From: Algoriphagus lacus
GTDB taxonomy: Bacteria > Bacteroidota > Bacteroidia > Cytophagales > Cyclobacteriaceae
Assembly (NCBI RefSeq): GCF_003583985.1
Contig: NZ_QXML01000001.1
Coordinates: forward strand, 806,001 to 870,000
Length of the DNA stretch: 64,000 nt
Direction: 5' to 3'
Positions 24,045-32,874 of this stretch are shown one piece after another. Each line of letters opens with the position of its first letter. The first letter of the stretch is position 1. The position numbers and the translations under genes are program-made. Below the pieces are notes generated by a model that was given only the letters and a program-made list of their open reading frames with translations, searched no databases and had not been told where the DNA came from.

Positions 24045-24705
24045 AAGTGGGTTCCGGGAATTTGATTTTAAACGGGTTGACTTTGACTGCCAGAAGGGGC
24101 TTAATTCCGCTGATGTCAGGGAAAAACTCTGGATTCAATTCTAGGTTTTTTATTTTGGCTAGCTTGCCCCAGCCAAATCCGCTCGGTTTGGTGTAGTATT
24201 TCACCTTATTCCAAGTTTGGCAAAGGCTAATTGGTAGTACTGAAGTGGTCACTGGAAATGTAAAACCTCCGTGGGTGATTTCAGCGGAGAATACAGTCTT
24301 ATCACCTGATTTGATTTGGATCAGGTCTTTCCCTTCTTCCTTTATCCAGCTAAATGGAAGCAGTTCTTTCGGTATTCCCCAATTGGTCCGACCGTTAATC
24401 TGGCTGGCTTCAGAATCCACGTAGATTTTGGTGATGGCCTGTTTTTTGGTTTTTCGGAATTTCCCTGGAATAATCAATAGCTCATGGTAAGGGCCCACGG
24501 GAGAATTTTCATAATTGACCAGCATTACATAGCCCAGCCCCCCTTTGAATTTCCCTTTGAGATGGTTGGGAAGGTGAATGGAATTTTCAACCCAATCTTT
24601 CTTGAATTTGAAAACCAGTATAATTCCCTCCCCGCTGAGTTTCCATGGAGGAGGAGATTTTAAAACAAAGTGAAGATCGTTGGCGACTAGGTGGTTTTCA
24701 GGCAT
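24025..24705 (-). CDS. Acetoacetate decarboxylase-like family protein
   Basis: The 226-residue protein matches the acetoacetate decarboxylase-like fold family by pattern: PPPWKLSGEGIIL near the N-terminus, GLGYVMLVNYENSPVGPYHELL in the middle (quoted here as GYVMLVNYENSPV and GPYHELLI), and KIYVDSEASQINGRTNWGIPKEL, where the family places its substrate pocket. The lysine that forms a Schiff base in true acetoacetate decarboxylases cannot be placed with confidence, so it may be a hydratase, aldolase or binding protein. It overlaps the SDR genes on both sides (8 and 20 bases), so it works with them. Family call by eye, moderate. Confidence 0.6.
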   Translation of the reverse strand: MPENHLVANDLHFVLKSPPPWKLSGEGIILVFKFKKDWVENSIHLPNHLKGKFKGGLGYVMLVNYENSPVGPYHELLIIPGKFRKTKKQAITKIYVDSEASQINGRTNWGIPKELLPFSWIKEEGKDLIQIKSGDKTVFSAEITHGGFTFPVTTSVLPISLCQTWNKVKYYTKPSGFGWGKLAKIKNLELNPEFFPDISGIKPLLAVKVNPFKIKFPEPTYGDEFI

Positions 24706-25459
24706 AGGGTGATGGGCTAATGGAAGTCCAACCGCCGTCCACGATCAGTGTCTGTCCGGTAATGTGGCGAGCAGCATCAGAAAGTAGAAATGCTGCTGCT
24801 TCAGCGATATCGGTAGTATTAGCAGGGCGTCCCAATGGGGTGAGTTTGGACCAAGTAGAGGCATAAGCCGGGTCGGAGGTGGTTCGCTCAGTCAGGGTGG
24901 CTCCGGGTGCAATGGTGTTGATTCGAATTCCAAAAGGTGCAAGTTCCAATACCAGATTCTTTGCAAGCATCTCGATAGCCGCTTTGCTCATTGCATAGGC
25001 GGCGAGGTTTTCATGGCTCTGGTGGGCAGTGACTGACGAAGTGAGGAGGATGGCCCCTCCGTTTTCCTGATCCTTCATGATTCGTGCTGCGGCTTGGGTA
25101 AGGAAGAAAGTTCCAGCTTGATTCACCCGCGTTACTTCCATGAAATCACTTCTAGAATAGTCCAGAAAATTTCCAAAGAGTGTGATTCCGGCATTGGCAA
25201 CTACTTGGTCTACACGTCCAAAGTGCTTCATGGCCAAGTCCAACAGTTCGGAGATGACTTCGTCTGAAGCTGAATCGCCAGAGCAGCCTAATACAGACCC
25301 TTTTCCCATCCGGGATAGAGAAGCTACAGCTTCTTCCGTCAGGCTTGTTTCAAGATCATTGAGGATGATATGAGAACCTGTGTCCAGCAATTTACGGGCG
25401 ATTTCCAGTCCAATTCCCTGGCCTGCCCCTGTGATAACGGCTACTTTGGAGTTTTTCAT
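24698..25459 (-). CDS. SDR family oxidoreductase (FabG/glucose dehydrogenase-like)
   Basis: The 253-residue protein has the classical features: VITGAGQGIG near residue 8-17, VVANAGIT near residue 90, Ser in LLTSSVTAHQSH, the active-site YAMSK motif, and the C-terminal GQTLIVDGGW. The fit is to the FabG-like group that includes sugar and sugar-acid dehydrogenases. It lies between the IlvD/Edd dehydratase gene (57-base gap with a hairpin) and the decarboxylase-like gene (8-base overlap). Together with the dehydratase it could act on a sugar lactone or keto-deoxy sugar acid; this is inference from neighbourhood. Confidence 0.9.
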   Translation of the reverse strand: MKNSKVAVITGAGQGIGLEIARKLLDTGSHIILNDLETSLTEEAVASLSRMGKGSVLGCSGDSASDEVISELLDLAMKHFGRVDQVVANAGITLFGNFLDYSRSDFMEVTRVNQAGTFFLTQAAARIMKDQENGGAILLTSSVTAHQSHENLAAYAMSKAAIEMLAKNLVLELAPFGIRINTIAPGATLTERTTSDPAYASTWSKLTPLGRPANTTDIAEAAAFLLSDAARHITGQTLIVDGGWTSISPSPYA

Positions 25460-25474
25460 TTTTCTTGGGGAAAG

Positions 25475-25503
25475 ACCTGTCAGGTTTACAGAACCCGACA
25501 GGT
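25475..25503. repeat. Intergenic hairpin, ACCTGTC/GACAGGT
   Basis: Outer arms ACCTGTC (25475-25481) and GACAGGT (25497-25503) enclose inner arms GGTT (25483-25486) and AACC (25492-25495), giving a strong near-perfect stem. No T-run follows on the minus strand. It sits between the IlvD/Edd gene and the SDR gene, so it may be a REP-like repeat or an RNA stability element within the operon. Confidence 0.5.
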
Positions 25504-25516
25504 TTATTTCAACAAA

Positions 25517-27235
25517 TCAATGCGAATCTCTTTTTACCTCTGAGCCTGAACTTCCTTGAAGGAAGTCAAAGTCCACTCCCTCGTGTGCCTGATTTACCTT
25601 GTCAAGGAACAAGTTGACATAACCCCGCTCATACGGTAGTTGGGTAGGTACAAAGTTGGCCCGGCGCTTTTCGAATTCTTCTTCAGAAATCAGAAGATTC
25701 AAGCTGCGATTGGGAACATCAAGGGAAATCATGTCTCCGTTTTGAACAAATGCCAGAGGGCCACCAATAGCAGACTCGGGAGAGACGTGCAAAACAACAG
25801 TTCCAAAGCCGGTTCCGCTCATTCTTCCGTCAGAAATCCGAACCATGTCTTTGACTCCTTTTTCCAGCAGTTTTTTTGGAAGACCCATATTGCCGACTTC
25901 CGGCATCCCGGGGTACCCTTTGGGTCCCACGTTTTTCATGACCATGACACAGGTCTCATCTATGTCAAGATTGGGATCATCGACTTTGGCCTTATAGTCA
26001 TCAATGTTTTCAAAAACGACCGCTCTTCCGGTATGGGTCAGCAGACTAGGAGTGGCTGCCGATGGCTTAAGGACTGCGCCATTGGGACAAAGGTTTCCTT
26101 TGAGGACTGCGATTCCAGATTCAGGTTTGATGGGGTTTTCCAAGGTTCCGATCAGGTTTCTATCCCAGCATTCTGCCTTGGAGATGTTTTCCCCGATAGT
26201 TTTTCCGTTGACGGTCAGGGAATCGGTATGGAGGTGTTTTTGGATTTCCCGCATGACAGCCGGAAGTCCACCGGCATAAAACAGGTCCTCTACCCAATGT
26301 TCTCCGGAGGGTTGCACATTGGCGATAAGAGGTATCTTGGAGGAGAAGTGGTCAAAATCCGTCAGGTCAAGTTCCACTCCGATTCGTTTTGCAATTGCAG
26401 TCAGGTGCAGGATGAAATTGGTGGATCCTCCAATGGCTGCATTGACCATAATGGAGTTTTCGAAAGCTTTCCGGGTCAATATTTTATCCATTGTCAGGTC
26501 TTCTTTGACCATTTCAACGATGCGCATGCCTGCCAGATGAGCTAAGACTTTCCTTCTCGAATCAGCTGCAGGGATAGTGGCATTGTCCGGAAGGGCAAGT
26601 CCCAAGGCTTCAACCATAGCGGCCATCGTAGATGCGGTACCCATCGGTGCACAATGGCCTACAGATCTGGACATGGAAGACTCGACCTCGATCATATCTT
26701 TCTGGGTCAGTTTGCCTACCTTATAGTCTTCCGCAAATCTCCAGATATCTGAGGTTCCGATCTTTTTCCCCCGGAATCTACCAATCAACATAGGTCCTCC
26801 GGAAAGTACTAAAGTAGGTAAGTTGACCGAAGCAGCACCCATGACCAATGAAGGAGTGGTCTTGTCACATCCGCACATCAGGACCACACCGTCCATGGGA
26901 TTGGCGCGGATGCTTTCTTCCACGTCCATGGAGGCGAGATTCCGAAAAAGCATGGCGGTTGGTTTGATCGAGCATTCGCCCAATGACATCACAGGGAATT
27001 CCAATGGAAAGCCACCGGCTTCCCAGATTCCTCTTTTTAATGCTTCAGCTAAATCCCTAAAATGGGCATTACAAGGCGTAAGTTCAGACCAGGTGTTGCA
27101 GATACCGATAACAGGCTTTTCACCATTGAAAAGATGATGAGGGAGTCCCTGGTTTTTCATCCAGGATCGGTAGATAATTCCGTCTTTGCCGGTGCGTCCG
27201 TACCATTCTTGGCTACGGAGTTTTTTCTTGGACAT
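25517..27235 (-). CDS. IlvD/Edd family dehydratase, sugar-acid type
   Basis: The 572-residue protein is a full-length IlvD/Edd dehydratase. Cys55 (WSELTPCNAHF), Cys123 (MCGCDKTTP) and Cys195 (VGHCAPMG) occupy the positions that bind the iron-sulfur cluster, with the spacing of [2Fe-2S] L-arabinonate/D-xylonate dehydratases. NAAIGGSTNFILHL and SDGRMSGTGFGTV are the usual substrate and Mg2+ regions. The insertion GGPMLIGRFRGKKIGT also favours the sugar-acid branch over valine biosynthesis (dihydroxyacid dehydratase). It would remove water from an aldonate to give a 2-keto-3-deoxy acid. The downstream SDR genes fit a sugar-acid pathway; no transporter or regulator is adjacent. Confidence 0.88.
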   Translation of the reverse strand: MSKKKLRSQEWYGRTGKDGIIYRSWMKNQGLPHHLFNGEKPVIGICNTWSELTPCNAHFRDLAEALKRGIWEAGGFPLEFPVMSLGECSIKPTAMLFRNLASMDVEESIRANPMDGVVLMCGCDKTTPSLVMGAASVNLPTLVLSGGPMLIGRFRGKKIGTSDIWRFAEDYKVGKLTQKDMIEVESSMSRSVGHCAPMGTASTMAAMVEALGLALPDNATIPAADSRRKVLAHLAGMRIVEMVKEDLTMDKILTRKAFENSIMVNAAIGGSTNFILHLTAIAKRIGVELDLTDFDHFSSKIPLIANVQPSGEHWVEDLFYAGGLPAVMREIQKHLHTDSLTVNGKTIGENISKAECWDRNLIGTLENPIKPESGIAVLKGNLCPNGAVLKPSAATPSLLTHTGRAVVFENIDDYKAKVDDPNLDIDETCVMVMKNVGPKGYPGMPEVGNMGLPKKLLEKGVKDMVRISDGRMSGTGFGTVVLHVSPESAIGGPLAFVQNGDMISLDVPNRSLNLLISEEEFEKRRANFVPTQLPYERGYVNLFLDKVNQAHEGVDFDFLQGSSGSEVKRDSH

Positions 27236-27319
27236 AGGTTAAAATGGGTTGAGCTATTTGGCCAAGAAGATACCAAAAAATTGGATAAATGGGGAATTGA
27301 GCTTGGAAAATGAGGTTTT

Positions 27320-28306
27320 TTAGGCCTTTTCTATTTCTAATAAAAACAAAGCCTCCTCCAAAGCTTTCAAATCAATGGTGAAGTTTGTCATGATGGTATT
27401 TTTGGAATCCCCTTTGTTCAACGTGTAAAAATACTGTAGTCCCAAGGCAGAAGAGAGGTTGAAGTAGCATTGGGTGAGCGAATCATTCATATTCCGAAGT
27501 TCCAAAATTTTCATTCCTTCCTTCATAAAAATCATATTGGCCAAAGCCGCGCCATGCAGACAGACCAATAGTTCCGTTTCTGACATCAATTGAATCTGTT
27601 GTTGGATGGTCAACTGTTCGGTATTCACGATTTCAAAGCCTTTTTTGCGGAGAAGGAGTTCTACTTCGAGTTCGTTATGGGCTTTTCTTTTGGTAGCAAG
27701 TTTTCTGCTGATAAATACTTTTTTCCAAGGATCCTGAACAGGATTTACTGCAAGTTTTACTCTTGTTTTTTGAACTAGAGGGACATTAAAGTGGGGAAAA
27801 GGAGCAGTTCTCGCTGTGAGAATTAAAGTTTTCACGCTAAGATTCTCTCTGGATTTATAAAATTCCACTTTGATTTTCAGTAACCCCAAAGTCTGTGTGA
27901 CATAGCTGAGACTTTTGAAGGATTCCGGTAGAATCACCGGGCATGCAGGATCTCTTTCCAATCCTTCCCAAATTCTCGGCAGGCAATCGGTCATCCAATG
28001 GAAGTAATTTGCACTCCATTCGTCTATTACCCACATTCCTTTGGGAATGGTTTTCCATGCTTTGGTGGCACAAAGGATAGTCCGTTTTGCAAATTGGGGG
28101 AAGCCCAACAATGAATTGTGGGTATGGCTGGAATAAAACTTCAACTCTCCTGGAGAAAAAACCGTGTCCTGAAGTACCCATGCATTCTTGAGATGAACAG
28201 GAAAAAGGCGCTCGAAAGTAGCCATCAAAGAAGACTCAAAAAGATGGCGATCCTTTGGATTAAGGTTGACCGGAAGGTTTCTCTGGACAGTGATTTCCTG
28301 GCGCAA
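27320..28306 (-). CDS. Glycosyltransferase family 61-like protein
   Basis: The 328-residue protein fits the GT61/DUF563 family: an N-terminal GMWVIDEWSANYFHWMTDCLPR (cited in two parts: GMWVIDEWSANY and FHWMTDCLPR) near residue 90-112, KVFISRKLATKRKAHNE near residue 195, and the hallmark VCLHGAALANMIFM near residue 255 with MKILELRN after it. Members transfer pentoses or hexosamines onto polysaccharides or glycoproteins. Here it stands alone downstream of murA with a terminator between, so its acceptor is unknown; a cell-envelope polysaccharide is the natural guess. Confidence 0.82.
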   Translation of the reverse strand: MRQEITVQRNLPVNLNPKDRHLFESSLMATFERLFPVHLKNAWVLQDTVFSPGELKFYSSHTHNSLLGFPQFAKRTILCATKAWKTIPKGMWVIDEWSANYFHWMTDCLPRIWEGLERDPACPVILPESFKSLSYVTQTLGLLKIKVEFYKSRENLSVKTLILTARTAPFPHFNVPLVQKTRVKLAVNPVQDPWKKVFISRKLATKRKAHNELEVELLLRKKGFEIVNTEQLTIQQQIQLMSETELLVCLHGAALANMIFMKEGMKILELRNMNDSLTQCYFNLSSALGLQYFYTLNKGDSKNTIMTNFTIDLKALEEALFLLEIEKA

Positions 28307-28330
28307 AGCTTAAAGGGAGTTGATAATGGA

Positions 28331-28354
28331 AAGGAAAAGGGAGCCATTGCTCCC
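28331..28354 (-). terminator. Terminator after murA
   Basis: Arms GGGAGC (28339-28344) and GCTCCC (28349-28354) around the loop CATT; read on the minus strand the stem is followed by TTTTCCTTT. It lies 11 bases after the murA stop. Confidence 0.65.
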
Positions 28355-28364
28355 CTGGAATTGG

Positions 28365-29672
28365 TTAAGGCAATCGCTCGATTTGAGCCCCTAAGGCATT
28401 CAATCGTTGATCGATGTTTTGATAGCCTCGGTCTATTTGTTCGATGTGGTCAATGATTGATGTGCCCGTAGCGGACATCGCGGCAATCAACAATGCCACA
28501 CCTGCCCGGATATCCGGAGAGGTCATTCGGATGCCACGAAGTGGGTACTTTCGGTCGAGCCCGATCACTGTTGCTCTATGAGGATCGCAAAGAATTATCT
28601 GAGCACCCATGTCAATCAGTTTATCCACAAAGAAAAGCCGGGACTCGAACATTTTCTGGTGAACCAACACTGTACCTTTTGCCTGAGTGGCTGTCACCAA
28701 CACGATGGAAAGCAAGTCAGGGGTAAAGCCCGGCCAAATCTGATCAGCAATTGTCAGGATTGATCCGTCAATAAAGGTCTCGATCTCGTAATGCTTCTGA
28801 GCCGGAATGTAAATGTCATCACCACGGAATTCCATCTGAATTCCCATTCTTCTGAATGTCTCCGGGATGATTCCCAACCGATGAATCTGACAGTCTTTAA
28901 TCGTGATTTCGGACTGAGTCATGGCAGCCATTCCGATAAATGAACCTATCTCTATCATGTCGGGCAGCATAGTGTGATCAGTGCCGCCTAGGTTTTTTAC
29001 CCCTTCGATGTTTAGCAAATTAGACCCTACACCGGTGATTTTGGCTCCCATGCGGTTGAGCATATCGCAGAGTTGCTGCAGATAGGGTTCGCAGGCGGCA
29101 TTGTAGATGGTGGTTTTGCCTTCAGCCAAAACTGCAGCCATCACGATGTTGGCAGTACCGGTTACGGATGCTTCATCGAGAAGCATATAGGTGCCTTTGA
29201 GGTGCTTTCCATCAATGTGGAAAATCTCGTTTTTGGCATCGTAATGAAATTGAGCTCCCAATTTTTGAAACCCAAAAAAGTGGGTATCCATTCGTCTACG
29301 GCCGATTTTGTCCCCGCCTGGCTTGGAAAGCTTTCCTTTCCCAAACCTTGACAAAAGTGGGCCAAGGATCATCACCGAACCACGAAGTGCTGAGGCTTTG
29401 TTGAGAAAATCAGCAGTTTCCAAGTAATCCAGGTTGACATCGTCTGCCTGGAAAGAATAGGATTCGGGGCCTAGCTGTTGGACTTTTACGCCCATATCAG
29501 CCAACAATTCGATGAGTTTGTTGACGTCCCGGATGTTTGGGATTTTATGGACGGTTACTTTTTCGGGAGTTAGCAGAACAGCGCAAAGAATCTGAAGTGC
29601 CTCGTTTTTTGCTCCCTGAGGGATGATTTCACCTTTTAATCGGGTTCCCCCGGTTACTCGAAAAGATGCCAT
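28365..29672 (-). CDS. murA: UDP-N-acetylglucosamine 1-carboxyvinyltransferase MurA
   Basis: The 435-residue cytosolic enzyme catalyses the first committed step of peptidoglycan synthesis, transfer of enolpyruvate from PEP to UDP-GlcNAc. Lys22-Asn23 (GAKNEAL), the MILGPLLSRFGKGKLSKPGG loop start and the EPSP-synthase-like domains are intact. The residue at the position of the usual catalytic Cys is Asp121 (PGGDKIG; codon 29310-29312). That Cys-to-Asp exchange is known in MurA of mycobacteria and chlamydiae, where it keeps activity but prevents fosfomycin from alkylating the enzyme. The start codon overlaps the stop of the DUF4290 gene by one base, so the two are translationally coupled. Confidence 0.95.
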   Translation of the reverse strand: MASFRVTGGTRLKGEIIPQGAKNEALQILCAVLLTPEKVTVHKIPNIRDVNKLIELLADMGVKVQQLGPESYSFQADDVNLDYLETADFLNKASALRGSVMILGPLLSRFGKGKLSKPGGDKIGRRRMDTHFFGFQKLGAQFHYDAKNEIFHIDGKHLKGTYMLLDEASVTGTANIVMAAVLAEGKTTIYNAACEPYLQQLCDMLNRMGAKITGVGSNLLNIEGVKNLGGTDHTMLPDMIEIGSFIGMAAMTQSEITIKDCQIHRLGIIPETFRRMGIQMEFRGDDIYIPAQKHYEIETFIDGSILTIADQIWPGFTPDLLSIVLVTATQAKGTVLVHQKMFESRLFFVDKLIDMGAQIILCDPHRATVIGLDRKYPLRGIRMTSPDIRAGVALLIAAMSATGTSIIDHIEQIDRGYQNIDQRLNALGAQIERLP

Positions 29673-30337
29673 TAATTTCTGCGTTTTTTATTGTGGCCGT
29701 TGTTTCGGTGTTTTTTGTGCTGAATAGGACGCTTGTTTTTCTGAGCATGCTCCTCCTCAATATGTGGGATTTTGAAGTCCCGACGGGTATTGGATTCGAA
29801 CAGGGCGTTTTCCCTTACTTTTTCCAGATCGATGTGGAGTTTTCCTCGGGACAGTGTCTTGATGTCATCCAGGATGATTCCGTCATCGAAATTGTCTCTG
29901 TTCCAGGTGGAGTGAAAGCTCCGCATCAGCTGACCGATGTAGATGATAGCTGATTCCTGTTCTTCGTCATTTTCGATTTCGATGGCCTTTTCGATCAGTT
30001 TTTCGATGTTTCTGCCGTAGTGCTTGAATTTCACTTCGCCTTTTGGATAGCCTACAGGAAGCGGCTTTTTGCCCAGAAGTTCTTTCTCCGGCATCGGGAA
30101 AGGGCCGTCTACATCGAGTTTGAAATCAGACATGATGTAAATATCGTCCCACAGCTTCTGATCATTTTCCTGCTTCATGGAAGGATTGAGCTGCTTGATG
30201 ATTTCAATGACTGTGTAGGCACTTTGGGTGCGCTTTTCACGGTCTTCAATGCCAGTGATGTGATCGACCAGGCGCTGAATGTTTTTGCCGTATTCTTTCA
30301 AAATAAGTCTGTGTTTTTCAGGTTCGGTGTGCTCCAT
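29672..30337 (-). CDS. DUF4290 family protein
   Basis: The start was set at MEHTEPEKHRL; an alternative in-frame start lies 36 bases upstream. The 221-residue protein matches the Bacteroidota-specific DUF4290 family: YGKNIQRLVDHITGIEDREKRT near the N-terminus (cited as YGKNIQRLVDHI and GIEDREKRT), WDDIYIMSDF, YGRNIEKLIEKAIEIEN and a lysine/asparagine/histidine-rich basic tail (NKRPIQHKKHRNNGHNKKRR) that could bind nucleic acid or the envelope precursor machinery. The gene directly precedes murA, an arrangement I know as common in this phylum. No function is established. Confidence 0.85.
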   Translation of the reverse strand: MEHTEPEKHRLILKEYGKNIQRLVDHITGIEDREKRTQSAYTVIEIIKQLNPSMKQENDQKLWDDIYIMSDFKLDVDGPFPMPEKELLGKKPLPVGYPKGEVKFKHYGRNIEKLIEKAIEIENDEEQESAIIYIGQLMRSFHSTWNRDNFDDGIILDDIKTLSRGKLHIDLEKVRENALFESNTRRDFKIPHIEEEHAQKNKRPIQHKKHRNNGHNKKRRN

Positions 30338-30403
30338 GTTGCTTCCCGTTTTTTGCCTTACAAAAGGTAACAAAAAATCACCAAAGGACAGGGAAGCAGG
30401 TGA

Positions 30404-32662
30404 TTAGTCTATAATTCTGAGCTTGGCAAAGCTAAGCAATAATGTTTTCTCCCCAAAATGCTCAAATTGGATGGTGGCCTTTTTGTTAAGCCCTTCTGTT
30501 TCAATTTTTTGCACTTTTCCAAAGCCGAATTTCGGATGCTCTACCAATTGCTCCGGCTGGAGGTTGTTGGTATTGCTGGGTTTGAAATCCGGGGAAGGAG
30601 TGTGAATTTTCAGCTGGATGGGCTGTCGGGATTCCGCTTGTTTTTTGATACCGATAAAGCCCTGGGTTCCGGGAAGACCTTCCTTTCGGAATGCTCCCGG
30701 CATTTCTTTCGAAGCCATGCGCTTGTTCACTTTGATCGTATTGGGATCCACTTCTTCCAGAAAGCGGCTCGGCTCGCAATTAAGCAAGCGACCAAACCGA
30801 TATCGTGTCAAGGCATAGGTCAGATACAATTTGTCCATGGCCCGGGTGGTGGCGACATAGAAAAGTCGCCGCTCTTCCTCCAGATCTTCACGGCTTTGCA
30901 TCATCATCTGTGATGGGAAAAGATCTTCCTCCATCCCTACCACAAACACCTGCTTAAACTCCAATCCTTTGGAAGCGTGAATGGTCATCAGGGTGATGGC
31001 ATCGGTTTTGTCTTTGTCCTGATCGTTGTCAGTGAGGAGGGCAATCTCCTGAAGGAATGCTCCGAGACTTTTGTCCTCATTTTCGGGGTTGTCCACATAC
31101 TCCTTGATTGCGTTGAGCAATTCCTGAACGTTTTCGTAGCGGTTGAGCCCTTCGATGGTTTTGTCTTCGTAGAGTTCCCGAAGTAATCCACTTTGCTTGG
31201 CGACGGTGCTTGCCGCCTCAAAAGCATCTTTTCGCTCCACTTCGATCTGGAAAGACTTGATCATTGTCGAAAAATCATCCACAGAACTCCCCGCTTTTCC
31301 GCCTAAAAAACTGTGGGCATTCTGGACCACATCCCATAGTGGGATGTCGTGTTCATAAGCGGAAACAAGGATTTTTTCGACAGAGGTGTCACCGATGCCC
31401 CGCTTGGGGTAATTGATGATTCGCTTGAATGCTTCCTCATCCATAGGATTGACCGTAAACCTCAGGTAGGCCATCAAGTCCTTGATTTCTTTTCGCTGGT
31501 AGAACGAGAGGCCTCCTACGATTTTATAGGTTAGGTTCATTTTCCTCAGAGCTTCTTCCATCGCCCGGGATTGGGAGTTGGTGCGGTAGAGGATGGCGAA
31601 GTCGCTGTTGTTGAGCTTTTTGTTGTTTTTTTCCTCGAAAATTGTCGTTGCGACAATTCTTCCTTCTTCATTGTCTGAAGTGGCTTTGATCAGTTCGATC
31701 AGGTCCCCGTCTGGATTGGAGGTCCACACCAGCTTTTTCAGCTGGGCTTTGTTTTTATCAATGATGGAATTGGCAGCCTCGACGATGGTTTTGGTGGAGC
31801 GGTAGTTTTGCTCCAGTTTGACCACAAAAAGGTCCGGATAGTCTTTTTCGAAATTGAGGATATTCTGAATATCCGCTCCGCGGAAAGCATAAATACTCTG
31901 AGCGTCATCTCCCACCACGCAAATATTTTGATGCATGGAAGCGAGCTTTTTGGTAATCAAGTATTGGGATATGTTCGTGTCCTGAAACTCATCGACCATT
32001 ACATATTTGAACCGTTGCTGGTACTTATTCAACACGTCCAGGTGATCGCGAAACAGGACGTTGGTATTGAACAACAAATCGTCAAAGTCCATGGCGCCGG
32101 CTTTGAAGAGACGCTCCTGGTATCGCTGGTAAATTTCTCCCATCCGTGGTCTCATGGCGGCTTCATCATCTGCTTTGACGTAGGGATCGTCCTGATAGGC
32201 TTGCCAGGAAATCAGACGGTTTTTGGCACCGGAGATTCGGGAAAGGACCACGCTCGGTTTATACACTTTATCATCCAGACGCATTTCCTTGACCAAAGTC
32301 CGGATCAATGATTTGGAATCGTCCGTGTCGTAGATAGTAAAGTTGGAAGGATAGCCGATTTTGTCGGATTCCACGCGCAGGATTTTTGCAAAAATGGAGT
32401 GAAAAGTCCCCATCCAGGTATTTCTGGCCTCAAGTCCGACAAGGGTCTCAATGCGGTGTTTCATTTCCGCGGCAGCCTTGTTGGTAAAAGTGAGGGAAAG
32501 AATATTGAATGGATCGATCCCTTTGGAATAGATCAGGTGAGCGATCCGGTAAGTAAGAACCCGGGTTTTGCCCGAACCTGCACCGGCAATGATCATCACC
32601 GGACCGTCAGTATGTTCAACGGCTTGTAACTGGGGAGGATTGAGTTCCTTGAGGTAATCCAT
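30404..32662 (-). CDS. UvrD/PcrA/Rep-type ATP-dependent DNA helicase
   Basis: The 752-residue protein has the full set of superfamily 1A motifs: Walker A AGAGSGKT (Lys32), TFTNKAAAEM, DEFQDTN, GDDAQSIYAFRGA, EQNYRS, TIHASKGLEFKQVF and EEERRLFYVATTRA. It therefore unwinds DNA 3'-5' and takes part in nucleotide-excision repair, mismatch repair or replication restart. The last ~50 residues (HPKFGFGKVQKIE to LLLSFAKLRII) form the Tudor-like PcrA/UvrD C-terminal domain that contacts RNA polymerase, which favours PcrA/UvrD over Rep. It sits 66 bases downstream of the DUF4290 start in minus-strand order, so it may be the first gene of a helicase-DUF4290-murA run. Confidence 0.93.
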   Translation of the reverse strand: MDYLKELNPPQLQAVEHTDGPVMIIAGAGSGKTRVLTYRIAHLIYSKGIDPFNILSLTFTNKAAAEMKHRIETLVGLEARNTWMGTFHSIFAKILRVESDKIGYPSNFTIYDTDDSKSLIRTLVKEMRLDDKVYKPSVVLSRISGAKNRLISWQAYQDDPYVKADDEAAMRPRMGEIYQRYQERLFKAGAMDFDDLLFNTNVLFRDHLDVLNKYQQRFKYVMVDEFQDTNISQYLITKKLASMHQNICVVGDDAQSIYAFRGADIQNILNFEKDYPDLFVVKLEQNYRSTKTIVEAANSIIDKNKAQLKKLVWTSNPDGDLIELIKATSDNEEGRIVATTIFEEKNNKKLNNSDFAILYRTNSQSRAMEEALRKMNLTYKIVGGLSFYQRKEIKDLMAYLRFTVNPMDEEAFKRIINYPKRGIGDTSVEKILVSAYEHDIPLWDVVQNAHSFLGGKAGSSVDDFSTMIKSFQIEVERKDAFEAASTVAKQSGLLRELYEDKTIEGLNRYENVQELLNAIKEYVDNPENEDKSLGAFLQEIALLTDNDQDKDKTDAITLMTIHASKGLEFKQVFVVGMEEDLFPSQMMMQSREDLEEERRLFYVATTRAMDKLYLTYALTRYRFGRLLNCEPSRFLEEVDPNTIKVNKRMASKEMPGAFRKEGLPGTQGFIGIKKQAESRQPIQLKIHTPSPDFKPSNTNNLQPEQLVEHPKFGFGKVQKIETEGLNKKATIQFEHFGEKTLLLSFAKLRIID

Positions 32663-32874
32663 TATTTAAATATCTAGACTCGGGATGCATGATTCAAGAT
32701 AAAAGAATCAATACGTTAGAATCAAGTGAGTATTGAGTTTTCTAATTGGAAGTGATTTTCAGGTAGGAACTTCATGGGATCAGTTTAGAATCCCTGACTT
32801 CCAAGATTGAACTCTACCTTAATTACTTTTTGGCTTGGGAAGTTTCAATTCATCTTTAAAAGCGAATATCAATT

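Noticed and set aside
25640-26545. 301-residue plus-strand open frame opposite the IlvD/Edd gene
   Set aside because: Shadow of a well-conserved dehydratase; the translation is rich in His/Phe/Asp without a domain.
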